From: SIAJ01 sp963773845
GTDB lineage: Bacteria; Planctomycetota; Planctomycetia; Gemmatales; Gemmataceae
DNA: 64,000 nt
Direction of reading: 5' to 3'
Assembly: GCA_963773845.1 (NCBI GenBank)
Contig: CAVZCU010000009.1
Coordinates: 1,550,001-1,614,000, forward strand
Positions 17,880 through 25,493 of the stretch are shown here, in pieces. Under the pieces are notes generated by a model. It was given only the letters and a program-made list of their open reading frames with translations. It did no database searches and had not been told where the DNA came from. Position numbers and translations under genes: made by a program. Numbering within the stretch: position 1 is the stretch's first letter; each line of letters starts with the position of its first letter.

Positions 17880-18047
17880 ATGTTTCGCAATCGAATTGTG
17901 CTGGCGGCCCTGTTGGCGCTGGCGATCTTCCCGCTGGTCGGCTGCGCCAGTCGGCCTTGTTGCAATCGGCCGGTGTCGTATCGGCCGGTCGTGGTCGCTC
18001 CGGCGCCCTGTTCATCGTGTCCGAATCCGCCGCCGGTCGTTCCCTAA
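17880..18047 (+). CDS. Small Cys/Pro-rich lipoprotein, 55 aa
   Basis: ATG 17880 with GAGGTG about 6 bases upstream. The signal 'RIVLAALLALAIFPLVGC' ends in a VGC lipobox. The mature part is short, 'ASRPCCNRPVSYRPVVVAP' then 'APCSSCPNPPPVVP', with a CC pair and a CSSC pair. It is probably a small outer- or cytoplasmic-membrane lipoprotein of unknown function. Confidence 0.7.
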   Translation: MFRNRIVLAALLALAIFPLVGCASRPCCNRPVSYRPVVVAPAPCSSCPNPPPVVP

Positions 18048-18486
18048 CGGCTGATGGCGGTTCCTATAGCGAGCATTTGTGTGTCGGGTCGCCGTGCGTG
18101 CCAAACGTGTGCGCGTCGGCTTGACACAGGCGTGCCCGGGCCTGCCCCGGCATTGCACAAACACCCAACGAAGGCATGGGTATTTGTCAAAAGCTCGTTT
18201 CTCCGAACATTTAATTGAAAGATCGGCCTTCCCCTGGCCGATGAAAAATGGTATCCGTCTGTGCGCCCAGCACTGGCGGAAGGGGACCCTCATGCAAAGG
18301 CGAAACCGGATGGATCGGCTCAACCACGCTTGGGCTGGATTGTGCCTCTGGTTTCTCCGCTGCCAGTTCCTGCCGCCCGATCGTTCGATTCGCCTCGTCA
18401 CCTGGCTTTCGTTCCTGATCGGCTTGCCGTGCCCCATCGTGGCACGGGCTCGCGCGTAAGCCGAGCCGCCGGCGGCAATCACACAT
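18048..18486. other. Intergenic region with one doubtful small ORF
   Basis: A 439-base gap before the MATE gene (convergent). An ORF at 18292-18459 has an upstream GGAAGGGG but no recognisable content. A longer frame from 18079 contains it. Nothing else is seen. Confidence 0.4.
18292..18459 (+). CDS. Doubtful 55-aa ORF
   Basis: ATG 18292 is preceded by GGAAGGGGACCCTC, a plausible ribosome binding site. The product has a Trp-rich middle ('HAWAGLCLWFLRCQFL') and a hydrophobic end ('VTWLSFLIGLPCPIV'). No homologue is recognised and the composition may be chance. Confidence 0.25.
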   Translation: MQRRNRMDRLNHAWAGLCLWFLRCQFLPPDRSIRLVTWLSFLIGLPCPIVARARA

Positions 18487-19928
18487 TTAGACGCGCACCG
18501 CCATCCATTTCCCGCTCACAAAGCGTGCCAGGAACAAGACGCCCCGAATCAGCAAGTCCGCGAACATCGCGATCCACGCGCCAATCAATCCCAGATCCCA
18601 GCCGTGAAATCGGACCGCGCCGAGATCGACGACCGACCGCGTCAATAAATAGGCAAGCGGCATTCGGATCGCCAGAAATCCAATCCACGTCAATAAGATC
18701 GGAAAGCGCGTGTCACCCGCGCCGCGCAGGGCGCCGGTCAACACGATGATGCACGAAAGCGGCGGCATCGCGAACGCCACCAAGCGCAGGACCGGCACGC
18801 CCGCATCCACGATCGGCTGTTGATGCCGGTACGGACTGAACAGGTGGAACATCTGTGGGGCGAACGTGTAGAAGAGAACGCCCATGATCGACATCGTCAC
18901 GCAGCCGAGTCCGAGTGCCACCCAGGCGGCATGGGCCGCTTGCTTCGGCTGACGCGCACCCAGATTCTGTCCGACGAGGGCGGCGGCCGCCGTTGCGAAT
19001 GCATAGCCGCTCATGTACCCAAGTGATTCGCAGCGAATGGCCGTCCCATGAGCCGCGGCGGCCACGTCGCCGAGCGCCGTGACCAGCGTCAAGAACCAGA
19101 GCTGGCAAAGAGCAATCGACATGGTGTCGATGCTCGCCGGCACGCTGATCCGGAGCAGCCGATAAATGAGCGGCAGATCGGGGGTGAGCATCGGCGGCCG
19201 CAGATACAGCCCGTAACGGCCCCGGGCCAGGATCGCCAGGATCGCGATGCTGCCGGCGGTATGGCTGAGCGCTGTTCCCATGCCGATGCCGAAGAATCCC
19301 ATCGCCGGGATCGGACCGAAGCCATGAAAACACGCCCAGGCAAGCGGAATGTTCAACATGGCCACGCCGCTCAGCACCACCGGCCCGGTTCGCGTATCGC
19401 CCGCGCCGATCAGACAGCCGATGCCTCCCTGCGTGATCAATTGGCACGTGACCAGGGTGACGATCGGCTGGAGGAAACGGACGGCGCTGTCGGCCGTTTC
19501 ACCGTGAAGGCCGAGTAAGTGCACGCCGTGCGGCAGGATCAGGAGCAGCAACGGACTCATCGTCAGACCGATCAGAACTGCCAGCAGAATCGACTGGTTG
19601 GTGGTTTTGATCGCCTTCTGCTTATCCCCAGCGCCACAAAGCGGGCCACCAGGGCGGTTCCGCCAACGGAAACTAGCACCGTACACGATGAGACCGACCA
19701 GGCAATGTAGTTGGCGGTCGTTTGCGCGGCCTGATAGCCGATGTGATTGCTCACCTCTTTGGGGACGTTGTTTCCCGCCAAAAACTGGTCGTAAAGGCCG
19801 ACGCAGAGGATGAAGAATTGTTGAATCAGCACCGGCCAGGCGAGCCGAACGACCAATCGCCAAGCGGGCCGCCCTCCGTGGACCAGGTCGGGAGGGCGGT
19901 CATTTGGGCCGGCAGTCGGCATCGACAT
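18487..19928 (-). CDS. MATE-family multidrug/Na+ antiporter, frameshift near 19637
   Basis: The N-terminal half lies in one frame from ATG 19928 ('MSMPTAGPNDRPPDLVHGG', then 'LVVRLAWPVLIQQFFIL' as first membrane helix, up to 'GGTALVARFV'). It continues in the next frame as 'GAGDKQKAIKTTNQSILLAV'. A missing base at about 19635-19640 accounts for this. About 12 hydrophobic segments fit the MATE topology, with internal repeats such as 'GCLIGAGDTRTGPVV' and 'GALRGAGDTRFPILL', the duplicated MATE signature. It is an inner-membrane exporter of cationic drugs or toxic compounds driven by H+ or Na+. It is divergent from the DUF1080 gene. Confidence 0.85.
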
Positions 19929-19987
19929 CCTGCGTGTGCTAGGCTTTCGCGTGGAAGTGAGATTATACGCCCGACCAGAGGGAGACC

Positions 19988-20596
19988 ATGCGCACTTTAA
20001 CCAGCACCCTGATGGCGGGACTGATTGTCGTTCTGGTTTGGACGCCTCGGGCGTCATCGGATGATGCCGAATGGGCCGACTTGTTTGGCCGCGATCTTCG
20101 CGATTGGACGCGATCGGGCACGGGTTCGAATCCCTGGCGGTTGACCAGCGATCAGACACTGATCTGTGAAGGCGCCAGTGAAGTTTACATTCCCGAGCGC
20201 GAATTCTTCAATGGAACCCTGAAATTTGAGTATCGCTTTCAGCCCAATGGAGAAAAGAAGGGATTCAAGGCTGCAATCTGGGCTCGGCGGACTCTTTCCG
20301 GAACGGGTTGCAAGCTCGCGTTGGGCGACGACTGCGGCACAATGAGCGCGACCTTTCAAGGAAGCAGCGACCGAACGAAGACAGTGGAAGAAAAGCCCGC
20401 CGTCAATGCGGCCAAACCGATTGGCGATTGGAATCGGGTCCGCATCGTTCTGCAGGGACGCTCCGTAACCTTTTACGTGAACGGCAAGCAAGTCGCCGCG
20501 GCTACCCAGAGCGATTCAATTCGGGGAATGATCGCCCTCGAAGCGGATCAGTCGGAAGTCGAGTTCCGAAATATGTTGTGGCAGGAAGGAAAATAG
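19988..20596 (+). CDS. Secreted DUF1080 (3-keto-disaccharide hydrolase-like) protein
   Basis: A 202-residue protein; ATG 19988 has GAGGGAGA upstream. It has a signal peptide (residues 1-24) followed by a concanavalin-like jelly roll. 'EWADLFGRDLRDWTRSGTG' is the usual DUF1080 opening (LF.G.DL..W), with 'NGTLKFEYRF' and 'DWNRVRIVLQGRSVTFYVNG' as the late strands. The family is strongly expanded in planctomycetes, and some members hydrolyse 3-keto-glycosides. The substrate is unknown here. Confidence 0.8.
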   Translation: MRTLTSTLMAGLIVVLVWTPRASSDDAEWADLFGRDLRDWTRSGTGSNPWRLTSDQTLICEGASEVYIPEREFFNGTLKFEYRFQPNGEKKGFKAAIWARRTLSGTGCKLALGDDCGTMSATFQGSSDRTKTVEEKPAVNAAKPIGDWNRVRIVLQGRSVTFYVNGKQVAAATQSDSIRGMIALEADQSEVEFRNMLWQEGK

Positions 20597-20598
20597 CA

Positions 20599-20658
20599 GA
20601 AGTCAGACTGACGAGGCCAATACGGTCGATGGGATGTGTACCGCCTTTCAGTCTGACT
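20599..20658. repeat. Inverted repeat between convergent genes
   Basis: AGTCAGACTGA at about 20602 faces TCAGTCTGACT at about 20648, with about 35 bases between. It lies between the stops of two convergent genes and may stop transcription from both sides. Confidence 0.55.
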
Positions 20659-20692
20659 CCTCGCGTTCAATTCTTCATCTTCGGACCGCGAA

Positions 20693-21183
20693 TCATTTGA
20701 ATTGCGGTCTGAATTGTCCGCAATTCGCGCTTGTTTTGGGTTTTCTTTGCGCGGCCGTCAAGGCATTGAGAGCCATTTTCTTACCTTCCCCGTCTTCAAC
20801 CGTTGCGCCGAGTTCGCCCAGGCCGGTCGCCTGCCCGGCGCGAGCAATCTCGGATTTCTCATCCTTGAACAATTCGGCAATCTTCGCGATTGCCTCCTTC
20901 TTGTCTTCTGGGTCCACCAAACCGAGCGTCTTGGCTGCTTCGCCACGGACCTTCGGATCGCGATCGTTGAGCGCAGCGAAATGTCCGAAACATAGGGGGC
21001 GGTCAGTTTGCGTTGCAACTGCCCCAGCTTGCCGAGTTCAACGAGCGCCGTCGCCCGGACGTTCGCGCTCTTGTTGTTGAGGTCGGCGGCATAGCGTTTC
21101 GCCTCGGCGGCGCGATCGGCCGCCAACAGTGGGAGCGACCCAGCGAGCAGCAGTGCGACGCTGGGAATTAGACGATGTGCCAT
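20693..21183 (-). CDS. Secreted HEAT-repeat protein, frameshift near 20985
   Basis: From ATG 21183: signal peptide 'RLIPSVALLLAGSLPLLAA', then helical repeats ('NKSANVRATALVELGKLG'). After about 20985 the frame changes to 'NDRDPKVRGEAAKTLGLVD', followed by 'KKEAIAKIAELFKDEKSEIA'. The 'D..VR..A...LG' spacing marks HEAT/PBS-lyase-like repeats. Neither frame alone contains both the signal and the second repeat, so one base is inserted or lost. A protein-binding scaffold in the periplasm is inferred. Confidence 0.75.
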
Positions 21184-21325
21184 GGACTGATTCCTATCAA
21201 CGGATTGGAGGGCTGCAACTGCTCATAAGAATAGAACCCGGCGCAAGAATGGAGTATCGGCCATCGCACTCTTCGCGGATACAATGTCGCCGCCTACCTC
21301 ATCCCCGCATCAGGAGCATTCACGC

Positions 21326-22207
21326 ATGCGCTCTCTCCGTTGGCTGTTCGCGCTCGCCGCTCTGACGTGTCTGGTCGCCCCCAACTTCGCGGCCGACGCG
21401 AACAAGCGACTCCTTCTCGTAACCGACTCCGGCGGCTTCATCCACGACTCCGTCGGCCTCGCCGAGAAAACTCTCAAGGACATCGGTCCGAAGAACGGCT
21501 TCGACGTCACCTGCTACCGTTACACTCGGGATCCAAAGGACCCGGCATTCGCCAAGTACGCCGAGGAATTTCGCAAGCGGACCGGCGTCACGGTCGAGCC
21601 AGAAAACTGCGGCCGCGTCAATGCCGAAACGCTCAAGAACTTCGACTGCGTTTTGTTTTTCACGACCGGCAACCCGCTGAACAACAGCGAGGTCAAGGAT
21701 CTGGTGAATTGGGTGAAGGCTGGCCACGGGATTGCAGGAACACACTGTGGCACCGACACGCTTTACCCGGCGAAAGACCGCCCGATGAACGCAGCCTACG
21801 GCGAACTGATCGGGGCGTACTTCGATGGCCATCCGTGGCACCAAAAGATCAAGCTCATTGTCGAAGATCCGCACCATCCTGCGGGTCATGGCTTCAAGAC
21901 CGGCGACGAGATCACCGACGAGATTTACCAGTTCCGACCCGAACCCTATAGCCGGGATAAGCTGCACATCATCATGCGGGTCGATAATTCGTCCATCGAT
22001 ACGTCGAAGGGCAAGCGACCGGATAAGGATTACGCAATTTCCTGGTGCCATGATGTGGGTAAAGGGCGAGCGTTCTATACCTCACTTGGCCACCGCAAGG
22101 AAGTTTGGAAGGACCCGCGTTATCAGGAACACCTGCTCGGTGGCCTGAAATGGGCGATGAAGATGGCGGAAGGCGACGCCACGCCAAGCGCAAAGATCAG
22201 CAAGTAG
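21326..22207 (+). CDS. Secreted ThuA-domain protein
   Basis: A 293-residue protein. I took the ATG at 21326 because it starts the signal peptide 'MRSLRWLFALAALTCLV'. The ThuA (trehalose-utilization-like, glutamine-amidotransferase-like fold) domain follows: 'KRLLLVTDSGGFIHDSV', 'FDCVLFFTTGNPLNNSEV', 'GHGIAGTHCGTDTLY', 'YGELIGAYFDGHPWHQKI' and 'YTSLGHRKEVW'. ThuA proteins are common in planctomycete sugar catabolism, often near DUF1080 proteins as here (19988). The reaction is not established. Confidence 0.88.
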   Translation: MRSLRWLFALAALTCLVAPNFAADANKRLLLVTDSGGFIHDSVGLAEKTLKDIGPKNGFDVTCYRYTRDPKDPAFAKYAEEFRKRTGVTVEPENCGRVNAETLKNFDCVLFFTTGNPLNNSEVKDLVNWVKAGHGIAGTHCGTDTLYPAKDRPMNAAYGELIGAYFDGHPWHQKIKLIVEDPHHPAGHGFKTGDEITDEIYQFRPEPYSRDKLHIIMRVDNSSIDTSKGKRPDKDYAISWCHDVGKGRAFYTSLGHRKEVWKDPRYQEHLLGGLKWAMKMAEGDATPSAKISK

Positions 22208-22288
22208 TTTCGAGTTTCGACTTTCAAGTTTCAAATTTCAAGTTCGAGAGGTTTCGACTTGAAACTTGAAACTTGAAACGAGAAACTA
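22208..22288. repeat. Inverted 'TTTCAAG' heptamer repeat
   Basis: Left arm about 22208-22243 with TTTCAAGTTTCAAATTTCAA; right arm about 22252-22287 with TTGAAACTTGAAACTTGAAA. The hairpin lies between the ThuA stop and the tRNA-Gly gene. Confidence 0.8.
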
Positions 22289-22296
22289 ATGCGAAT

Positions 22297-22367
22297 GCGG
22301 GATTGGTATATCGGCTGTGCCCAGCCTTCCCAAGGCTGTGAGACGAGTTCGACTCTCGTATCCCGCT
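22297..22367 (+). tRNA. tRNA-Gly (CCC anticodon)
   Basis: A full cloverleaf can be drawn: acceptor GCGGGAT/ATCCCGC (7 bp), D-stem GTAT/GTGC (weak, with G-T pairs), anticodon stem CAGCC/GGCTG enclosing loop TTCCCAA (anticodon CCC), variable loop TGAG, T-stem ACGAG/CTCGT with loop TTCGACT, and discriminator T. CCA is not encoded. A strong terminator starts three bases later. The 3' half is repeated at 25143-25174 and the 5' half is present inverted at 22399-22449. Confidence 0.92.
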
Positions 22368-22369
22368 TC
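22338..22369 (+). repeat. attL-like direct repeat (tRNA-Gly 3' half)
   Basis: GTGAGACGAGTTCGACTCTC followed by GTATCCCGCTTC, identical to 25143-25174. It lies within and just past the tRNA gene, so integration here regenerates an intact tRNA. Confidence 0.85.
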
Positions 22370-22399
22370 GCCCCGGCCTTTTGGCTGGGGCTTTTTTTT
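22370..22399 (+). terminator. Rho-independent terminator of tRNA-Gly
   Basis: Stem GCCCCGGCC/GGCTGGGGC with a TTTT loop followed by eight T residues. Confidence 0.9.
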
Positions 22400-22449
22400 C
22401 GTCTCACAGCCTTGGGAAGGCTGGGCACAGCCGATATACCAATCCCGCA
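22399..22449 (-). repeat. Perfect inverted copy of the tRNA-Gly 5' half
   Basis: Bases 22399-22449 are the exact reverse complement of 22296-22346, covering the acceptor 5' strand, D-arm, anticodon arm and variable loop. The two 51-base arms enclose the T-arm and the terminator. It lacks the 3' half, so it is not a second functional tRNA. Confidence 0.95.
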
Positions 22450-22567
22450 CGCAAAGCCCTAGATTTCAAGCGATTGTTGAGTAAGGCAACTGGCAAACCT
22501 TCGGCATCGCAACGGAAGGTTTAGCATTTTGATTCTACCTGAACCGTTGACGGTCGGAAGGCGAATT

Positions 22568-22608
22568 CAGTGCCCTGAAGCCCGAATTCAGTGCCCTTTC
22601 AGTGCCCT
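22568..22608 (+). repeat. Three CAGTGCCCT iterons
   Basis: CAGTGCCCT starts at 22568, 22589 and 22600. The first two are preceded by GAATT. Start-to-start spacings are 21 and 11 bases, close to two and one helical turns, so the units face the same side of the DNA. They could be arm-type recombinase or replication-initiator sites. Confidence 0.6.
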
Positions 22609-22797
22609 TGGCTTGGCTGATCGAAGCAAAACAACAAAACCACACACTTATGGGTCGCATGGCTTTTGGCTTTTGGCTTTTGCTTTGGCTTTTGCCTTAA
22701 CCCTAGCCAAGCTCGGAAAAACTCGTGTTCGGGTAGCCAAGCGGTCGGAACGGCAATGGATCGAAAGTTATTTGCCCCGCCCCGCCCCGCTTTGGCT

Positions 22798-23067
22798 TTA
22801 CACTCGCCATACTCCCAAGCTCGGCTCATCAAACCATTGGCGAATGCCATTCGGACCAGTCCCCAAAACCATCTTTGATGGCCCGCCAAGCGTCGTATGC
22901 GCCGTTTTCTCGGCTTCGTCGGGCGATGTTCCCCGCCAAATCAAACGGGCCACTTCGGACCAATAAAGATAACGCTGGGTGTCGTGTCGGCCCTTTGCGG
23001 TTTGAGCTTTCAGTTCAGCTAATCGGGCGGAATGGTTTTGCATTTGCGTTTGTTTTATGGTCGGCAT
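22798..23067 (-). CDS. Hypothetical protein of the element, 89 aa
   Basis: ATG 23067 with AAAGGAAACAAAA just upstream, a good ribosome binding site, which is why I prefer this frame over overlapping ones. The product 'MPTIKQTQMQNHSARLAELK' continues with 'YLYWSEVARLIWRGTSPDEA' and ends 'WFDEPSLGVWRV'. No family is recognised. It is located in the element, transcribed away from the HTH gene. Confidence 0.55.
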   Translation of the reverse strand: MPTIKQTQMQNHSARLAELKAQTAKGRHDTQRYLYWSEVARLIWRGTSPDEAEKTAHTTLGGPSKMVLGTGPNGIRQWFDEPSLGVWRV

Positions 23068-23383
23068 TTTTGTTTCCTTTGGTTAGGGGGTCGCATTTCT
23101 TAATAATGGCCTAGTTTTGGCCTGGAAAAATAACTAGAGGCGGCTGACGGTCTCGGCACCTCATGCTTCAACATTTTCAGCTTCAAAGTCTATCTATGCG
23201 GATTATGATGAAAATTGACTTGCTTTGAATAGATACGATTTGGTATGATGCTTTTTACGATTACTGATACCGCTACAAGCAAGCTTACACTTCAACTACT
23301 TCTCTCGACTACTTCGCAGCTACCTTCCCAACTACAGCAATGCTCCGACTACGGGGCATCGTATCTCTCACAATGGAGGATGC

Positions 23384-23584
23384 ATGAGCATCGCTATTCA
23401 AACCCCGTTCTTAAACAAACGGGAAGCCGCCGCTTATTTGAGCTTGAGTGTTTCAACTCTCGATAGGCGTGTGCGGCAAGGCTACGTCCCGTCTATTAAG
23501 ATGGGGCGTGGCGTCCGATTCACCTTGTCCGACTTGCTCACTTATACCGAGCGATGTCGGCAATTAACCCGAAAGGAAAACTGA
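23384..23584 (+). CDS. Excisionase-like HTH_17 protein, 66 aa
   Basis: ATG 23384 with GGAGG five bases upstream. The product 'FLNKREAAAYLSLSVSTLDR' followed by 'RVRQGYVPSIKMGRGVRFTL' is the winged MerR-like helix-turn-helix of the HTH_17 excisionase/Xis family; the 'R.GY.P....GRG.RF..SDL' wing is complete. Such proteins direct excision or act as small regulators in integrative elements, which fits its place between att repeats. The next ORF starts one base after its stop. Confidence 0.85.
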   Translation: MSIAIQTPFLNKREAAAYLSLSVSTLDRRVRQGYVPSIKMGRGVRFTLSDLLTYTERCRQLTRKEN

Positions 23585-23585
23585 A

Positions 23586-23660
23586 ATGGAAATGACGTTT
23601 ACGATGGGTGAGAGCAAAAGCACTCTCCCCGATGGCTCTTACTATGCGACTTGGCAAACT
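23586..23660 (+). pseudogene. ORF truncated by the IS insertion
   Basis: ATG 23586, one base after the HTH stop (TGAAATG), begins 'MEMTFTMGESKSTLPDGSYY' and reaches 'ATWQT' where the IS starts. The rest is not recognisable on the other side of the IS. It may have been a gene in an operon with the excisionase-like protein. Confidence 0.6.
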
Positions 23661-25112
23661 GAGGTGGACCCCATTCTTTGGACAAAAACCGGGCGAATTT
23701 AAGCTACACTTTTCCCAGTCCTCCAATCGCTTCTTTCGACTTGCTCTTGTCTGTGGCCCACGTGTCCGTTATCTCCCGCTTGCCGGGTGAAACGGAGGTT
23801 GGCTCTGCTGGCGAGCAACCAGCCAAGGGATAGCCCGGTCGACGGTACGCCGATGGCGACCTGCCCCGGCTTCGGACTGAGGCCGGGGCTTGTTATTCCA
23901 TCGGATACCCGAGCCATGCCTCAAAAAACGCACCGACGACCCACTCCATAAACCTCCGCCGGCGTTCGATACGCCAACGATTGATGCTGCCGTCCTCGGT
24001 TGTAGTACGGGAAGTACCGCGACAGGCCTGCGTGCAACTCCGGCACCGTCTCGTGTCGGTACAGATAGATTTCCTCATACTTCACCGTGCGCCACAGCCG
24101 CTCGACAAACACGTTGTCCAGACATCGACCTTTGCCATCCATGCTCACCTTCGCCCCCGCGGCCTCCAGTCGCGAAGTGTACGATGCCGACGTGAATTGC
24201 ACTCCTTGATCCGTGTTGAATACTTCCGGACAGCCACAGCTCAATGCCTCCTCCAACGCTTCCAAGCAGAACTCCACATCCAGTGTGTTCGATAGCCGCC
24301 ACGAAAGCACGTACCGGCTGTACCAGTCAATCACGGCCGTCAGATACATGAACCCCGCCGGCATCGGCACATAGGTGATATCCGTGCTCCACACCTGGTC
24401 CACCCGGTCGATCGCCACGTTGCGGAGCAAGTACGGATACACCTTGTGGCCCACACCCCCGGCCGACAACTTCGGCTTCGGATAGACCGCTTCCAGGCCC
24501 ATCAACCGCATCAGCCGTTGCACCCGTTTGCGGTTCACCTCGTGTCCTTGGCTACCGAGAAACTTCGCCATGCGACGGCTGCCCAAAAACGGATGGGCGG
24601 TGTACTCCCGGTCGATCTCCTCCATTAACGCCAGGTTCTCTTTCGTCTCGGCGCCGGGTTCGTAGTAGTAGCTCGATCGACTCAGTCCCAGCACTTCGCA
24701 CTGTCGACTCACGCTCAACGTTGCGTCCGTCGGATCGACCCACGCCCGCTTGATCTCAACCGAAGCGGGCAGCTTTTTTTTGAGCCAATCCAACTCCGTC
24801 TGCAGCCGGCCGATCTGCTCGTAGAGCTGCGACTGGATCGCCTCGTGATCCACCGTCGATGTCTTGGTCCCCCGCTCGAACAACTCCTCGACATTGCCGA
24901 GCAGTTGCTTCTTCCAGCCATGAATCATGGTCGGATGCACGCCGTGCAAACTGGCCAGCTCATTGATCGTCTTGTCACCCTTGATCGCCGCCAAGGCCAC
25001 CTGAGCCTTGAACGCGGCTGTATGCGACTTCCGTTGTCGTGCCATCGATAACCCCCTTCTTGGACAGCCGACACTAGCTTATTCGACTGTCCAGTTTTTG
25101 GGGTCCACTACA
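23660..25112 (-). mobile_element. IS3-family insertion sequence, copy 1
   Basis: Ends TGAGGTGGACCCC at 23660 and GGGGTCCACTACA at 25112 are imperfect inverted repeats starting TG/CA. They were located by comparing this copy with the one at 52251-53726. The length is 1453 bases. Flanking triplets AAC and AGG differ, so no target duplication is visible. A 260-base non-coding tail follows the transposase and contains a GCCCCGGC/GCCGGGGC hairpin at about 23861-23889 that could be its terminator. Confidence 0.88.
23921..25045 (-). CDS. IS3-family transposase, OrfA and OrfB fused in one frame
   Basis: A 374-residue protein. The N-terminal HTH/leucine-zipper part is 'KSHTAAFKAQVALAAIKGD' to 'LYEQIGRLQTELDWLKKK'. 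The DDE integrase core follows: 'VWSTDITYVPMPAGFMYLTA' (first D), 'EVFNTDQGVQFTS' (second D) and 'FVERLWRTVKYEEIYLY' (E). The C-terminus is 'YNRGRQHQSLAYRTPAEVYG'. OrfA and OrfB are joined through a run of eight A; IS3 elements usually need a -1 frameshift at such a run. It appears intact and potentially active. Confidence 0.93.
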   Translation of the reverse strand: MARQRKSHTAAFKAQVALAAIKGDKTINELASLHGVHPTMIHGWKKQLLGNVEELFERGTKTSTVDHEAIQSQLYEQIGRLQTELDWLKKKLPASVEIKRAWVDPTDATLSVSRQCEVLGLSRSSYYYEPGAETKENLALMEEIDREYTAHPFLGSRRMAKFLGSQGHEVNRKRVQRLMRLMGLEAVYPKPKLSAGGVGHKVYPYLLRNVAIDRVDQVWSTDITYVPMPAGFMYLTAVIDWYSRYVLSWRLSNTLDVEFCLEALEEALSCGCPEVFNTDQGVQFTSASYTSRLEAAGAKVSMDGKGRCLDNVFVERLWRTVKYEEIYLYRHETVPELHAGLSRYFPYYNRGRQHQSLAYRTPAEVYGVGRRCVF

Positions 25113-25142
25113 AGGCTTGATTTCAAGGCAAAAGCGTGCAAA

Positions 25143-25174
25143 GTGAGACGAGTTCGACTCTCGTATCCCGCTTC
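25143..25174 (+). repeat. attR-like direct repeat (tRNA-Gly 3' half)
   Basis: Identical over 32 bases to 22338-22369. It carries the T-arm and 3' acceptor strand only; no 5' half precedes it, so it is not a tRNA gene. It marks the right end of the element. Confidence 0.85.
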
Positions 25175-25190
25175 TCGGATCAAATGCTGT

Positions 25191-25232
25191 GACCCCTGGA
25201 AGACCCCGAGAGTACCGGGTTTCCCAGGGGTC
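25191..25232. repeat. Inverted repeat
   Basis: GACCCCTGGA at 25191 pairs with TCCCAGGGGTC ending at 25232 with one mismatch. The loop is about 20 bases. No T tract is evident. Confidence 0.5.
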
Positions 25233-25493
25233 GTTCTAATTCTCCCTTCCCATCCTCAAACCAGAATGCCGCTTGCGCCGCGCGGTTGAAGCGACGAACG
25301 CCGTTTGCGGGAGCCGCAAGCGAAAGCTGCGCATTTCCTTGCCGGTCCGCGGTTGTTCCAATCGCCGACTGAGTTGCCATTTCCTCGGCGCATGATTTGC
25401 GGAAAGACTGAGAAGAAGTATGGCCGCCCGCGAATGGCCGCCACGGCATCTGTCACCGTGCGCGAACACCAATTGCCGATAGTGAGGTGGACA

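Larger units (their letters stand above)
22338..25174. mobile_element. Remnant integrative element at tRNA-Gly, interrupted by an IS
   Basis: Bounded by 32-base direct repeats (22338-22369 and 25143-25174) that equal the tRNA-Gly 3' half, the classical attL/attR arrangement of site-specific integration. Minus the 1.45-kb IS, the element is about 1.4 kb. It looks more AT-rich than its neighbours and holds a minus-strand hypothetical gene, an excisionase-like HTH gene and a truncated ORF. No integrase is present, so it is probably immobile unless helped. The IS lacks a target duplication, which would fit an IS-mediated deletion that removed the integrase end. Confidence 0.75.

Noticed and set aside
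22399..22449. tRNA gene on the minus strand
   Set aside because: Only the 5' half is present in inverted form; the continuation on that strand runs into the complement of the terminator.
22599..22966. Overlapping ORFs on both strands inside the element (22529-22966, 22599-22889, 22666-22878)
   Set aside because: They cover low-complexity GGCTTTT repeats and lack ribosome binding sites; the 89-aa frame at 22798-23067 has one.
23215..23250. Sigma-70 promoter before the HTH gene (TTGACT and TATGAT)
   Set aside because: The two boxes are 23 bases apart, too far for a standard promoter.
25143..25174. Second tRNA-Gly gene
   Set aside because: Only the 3' half is present; no acceptor 5' strand, D-arm or anticodon arm precedes it.
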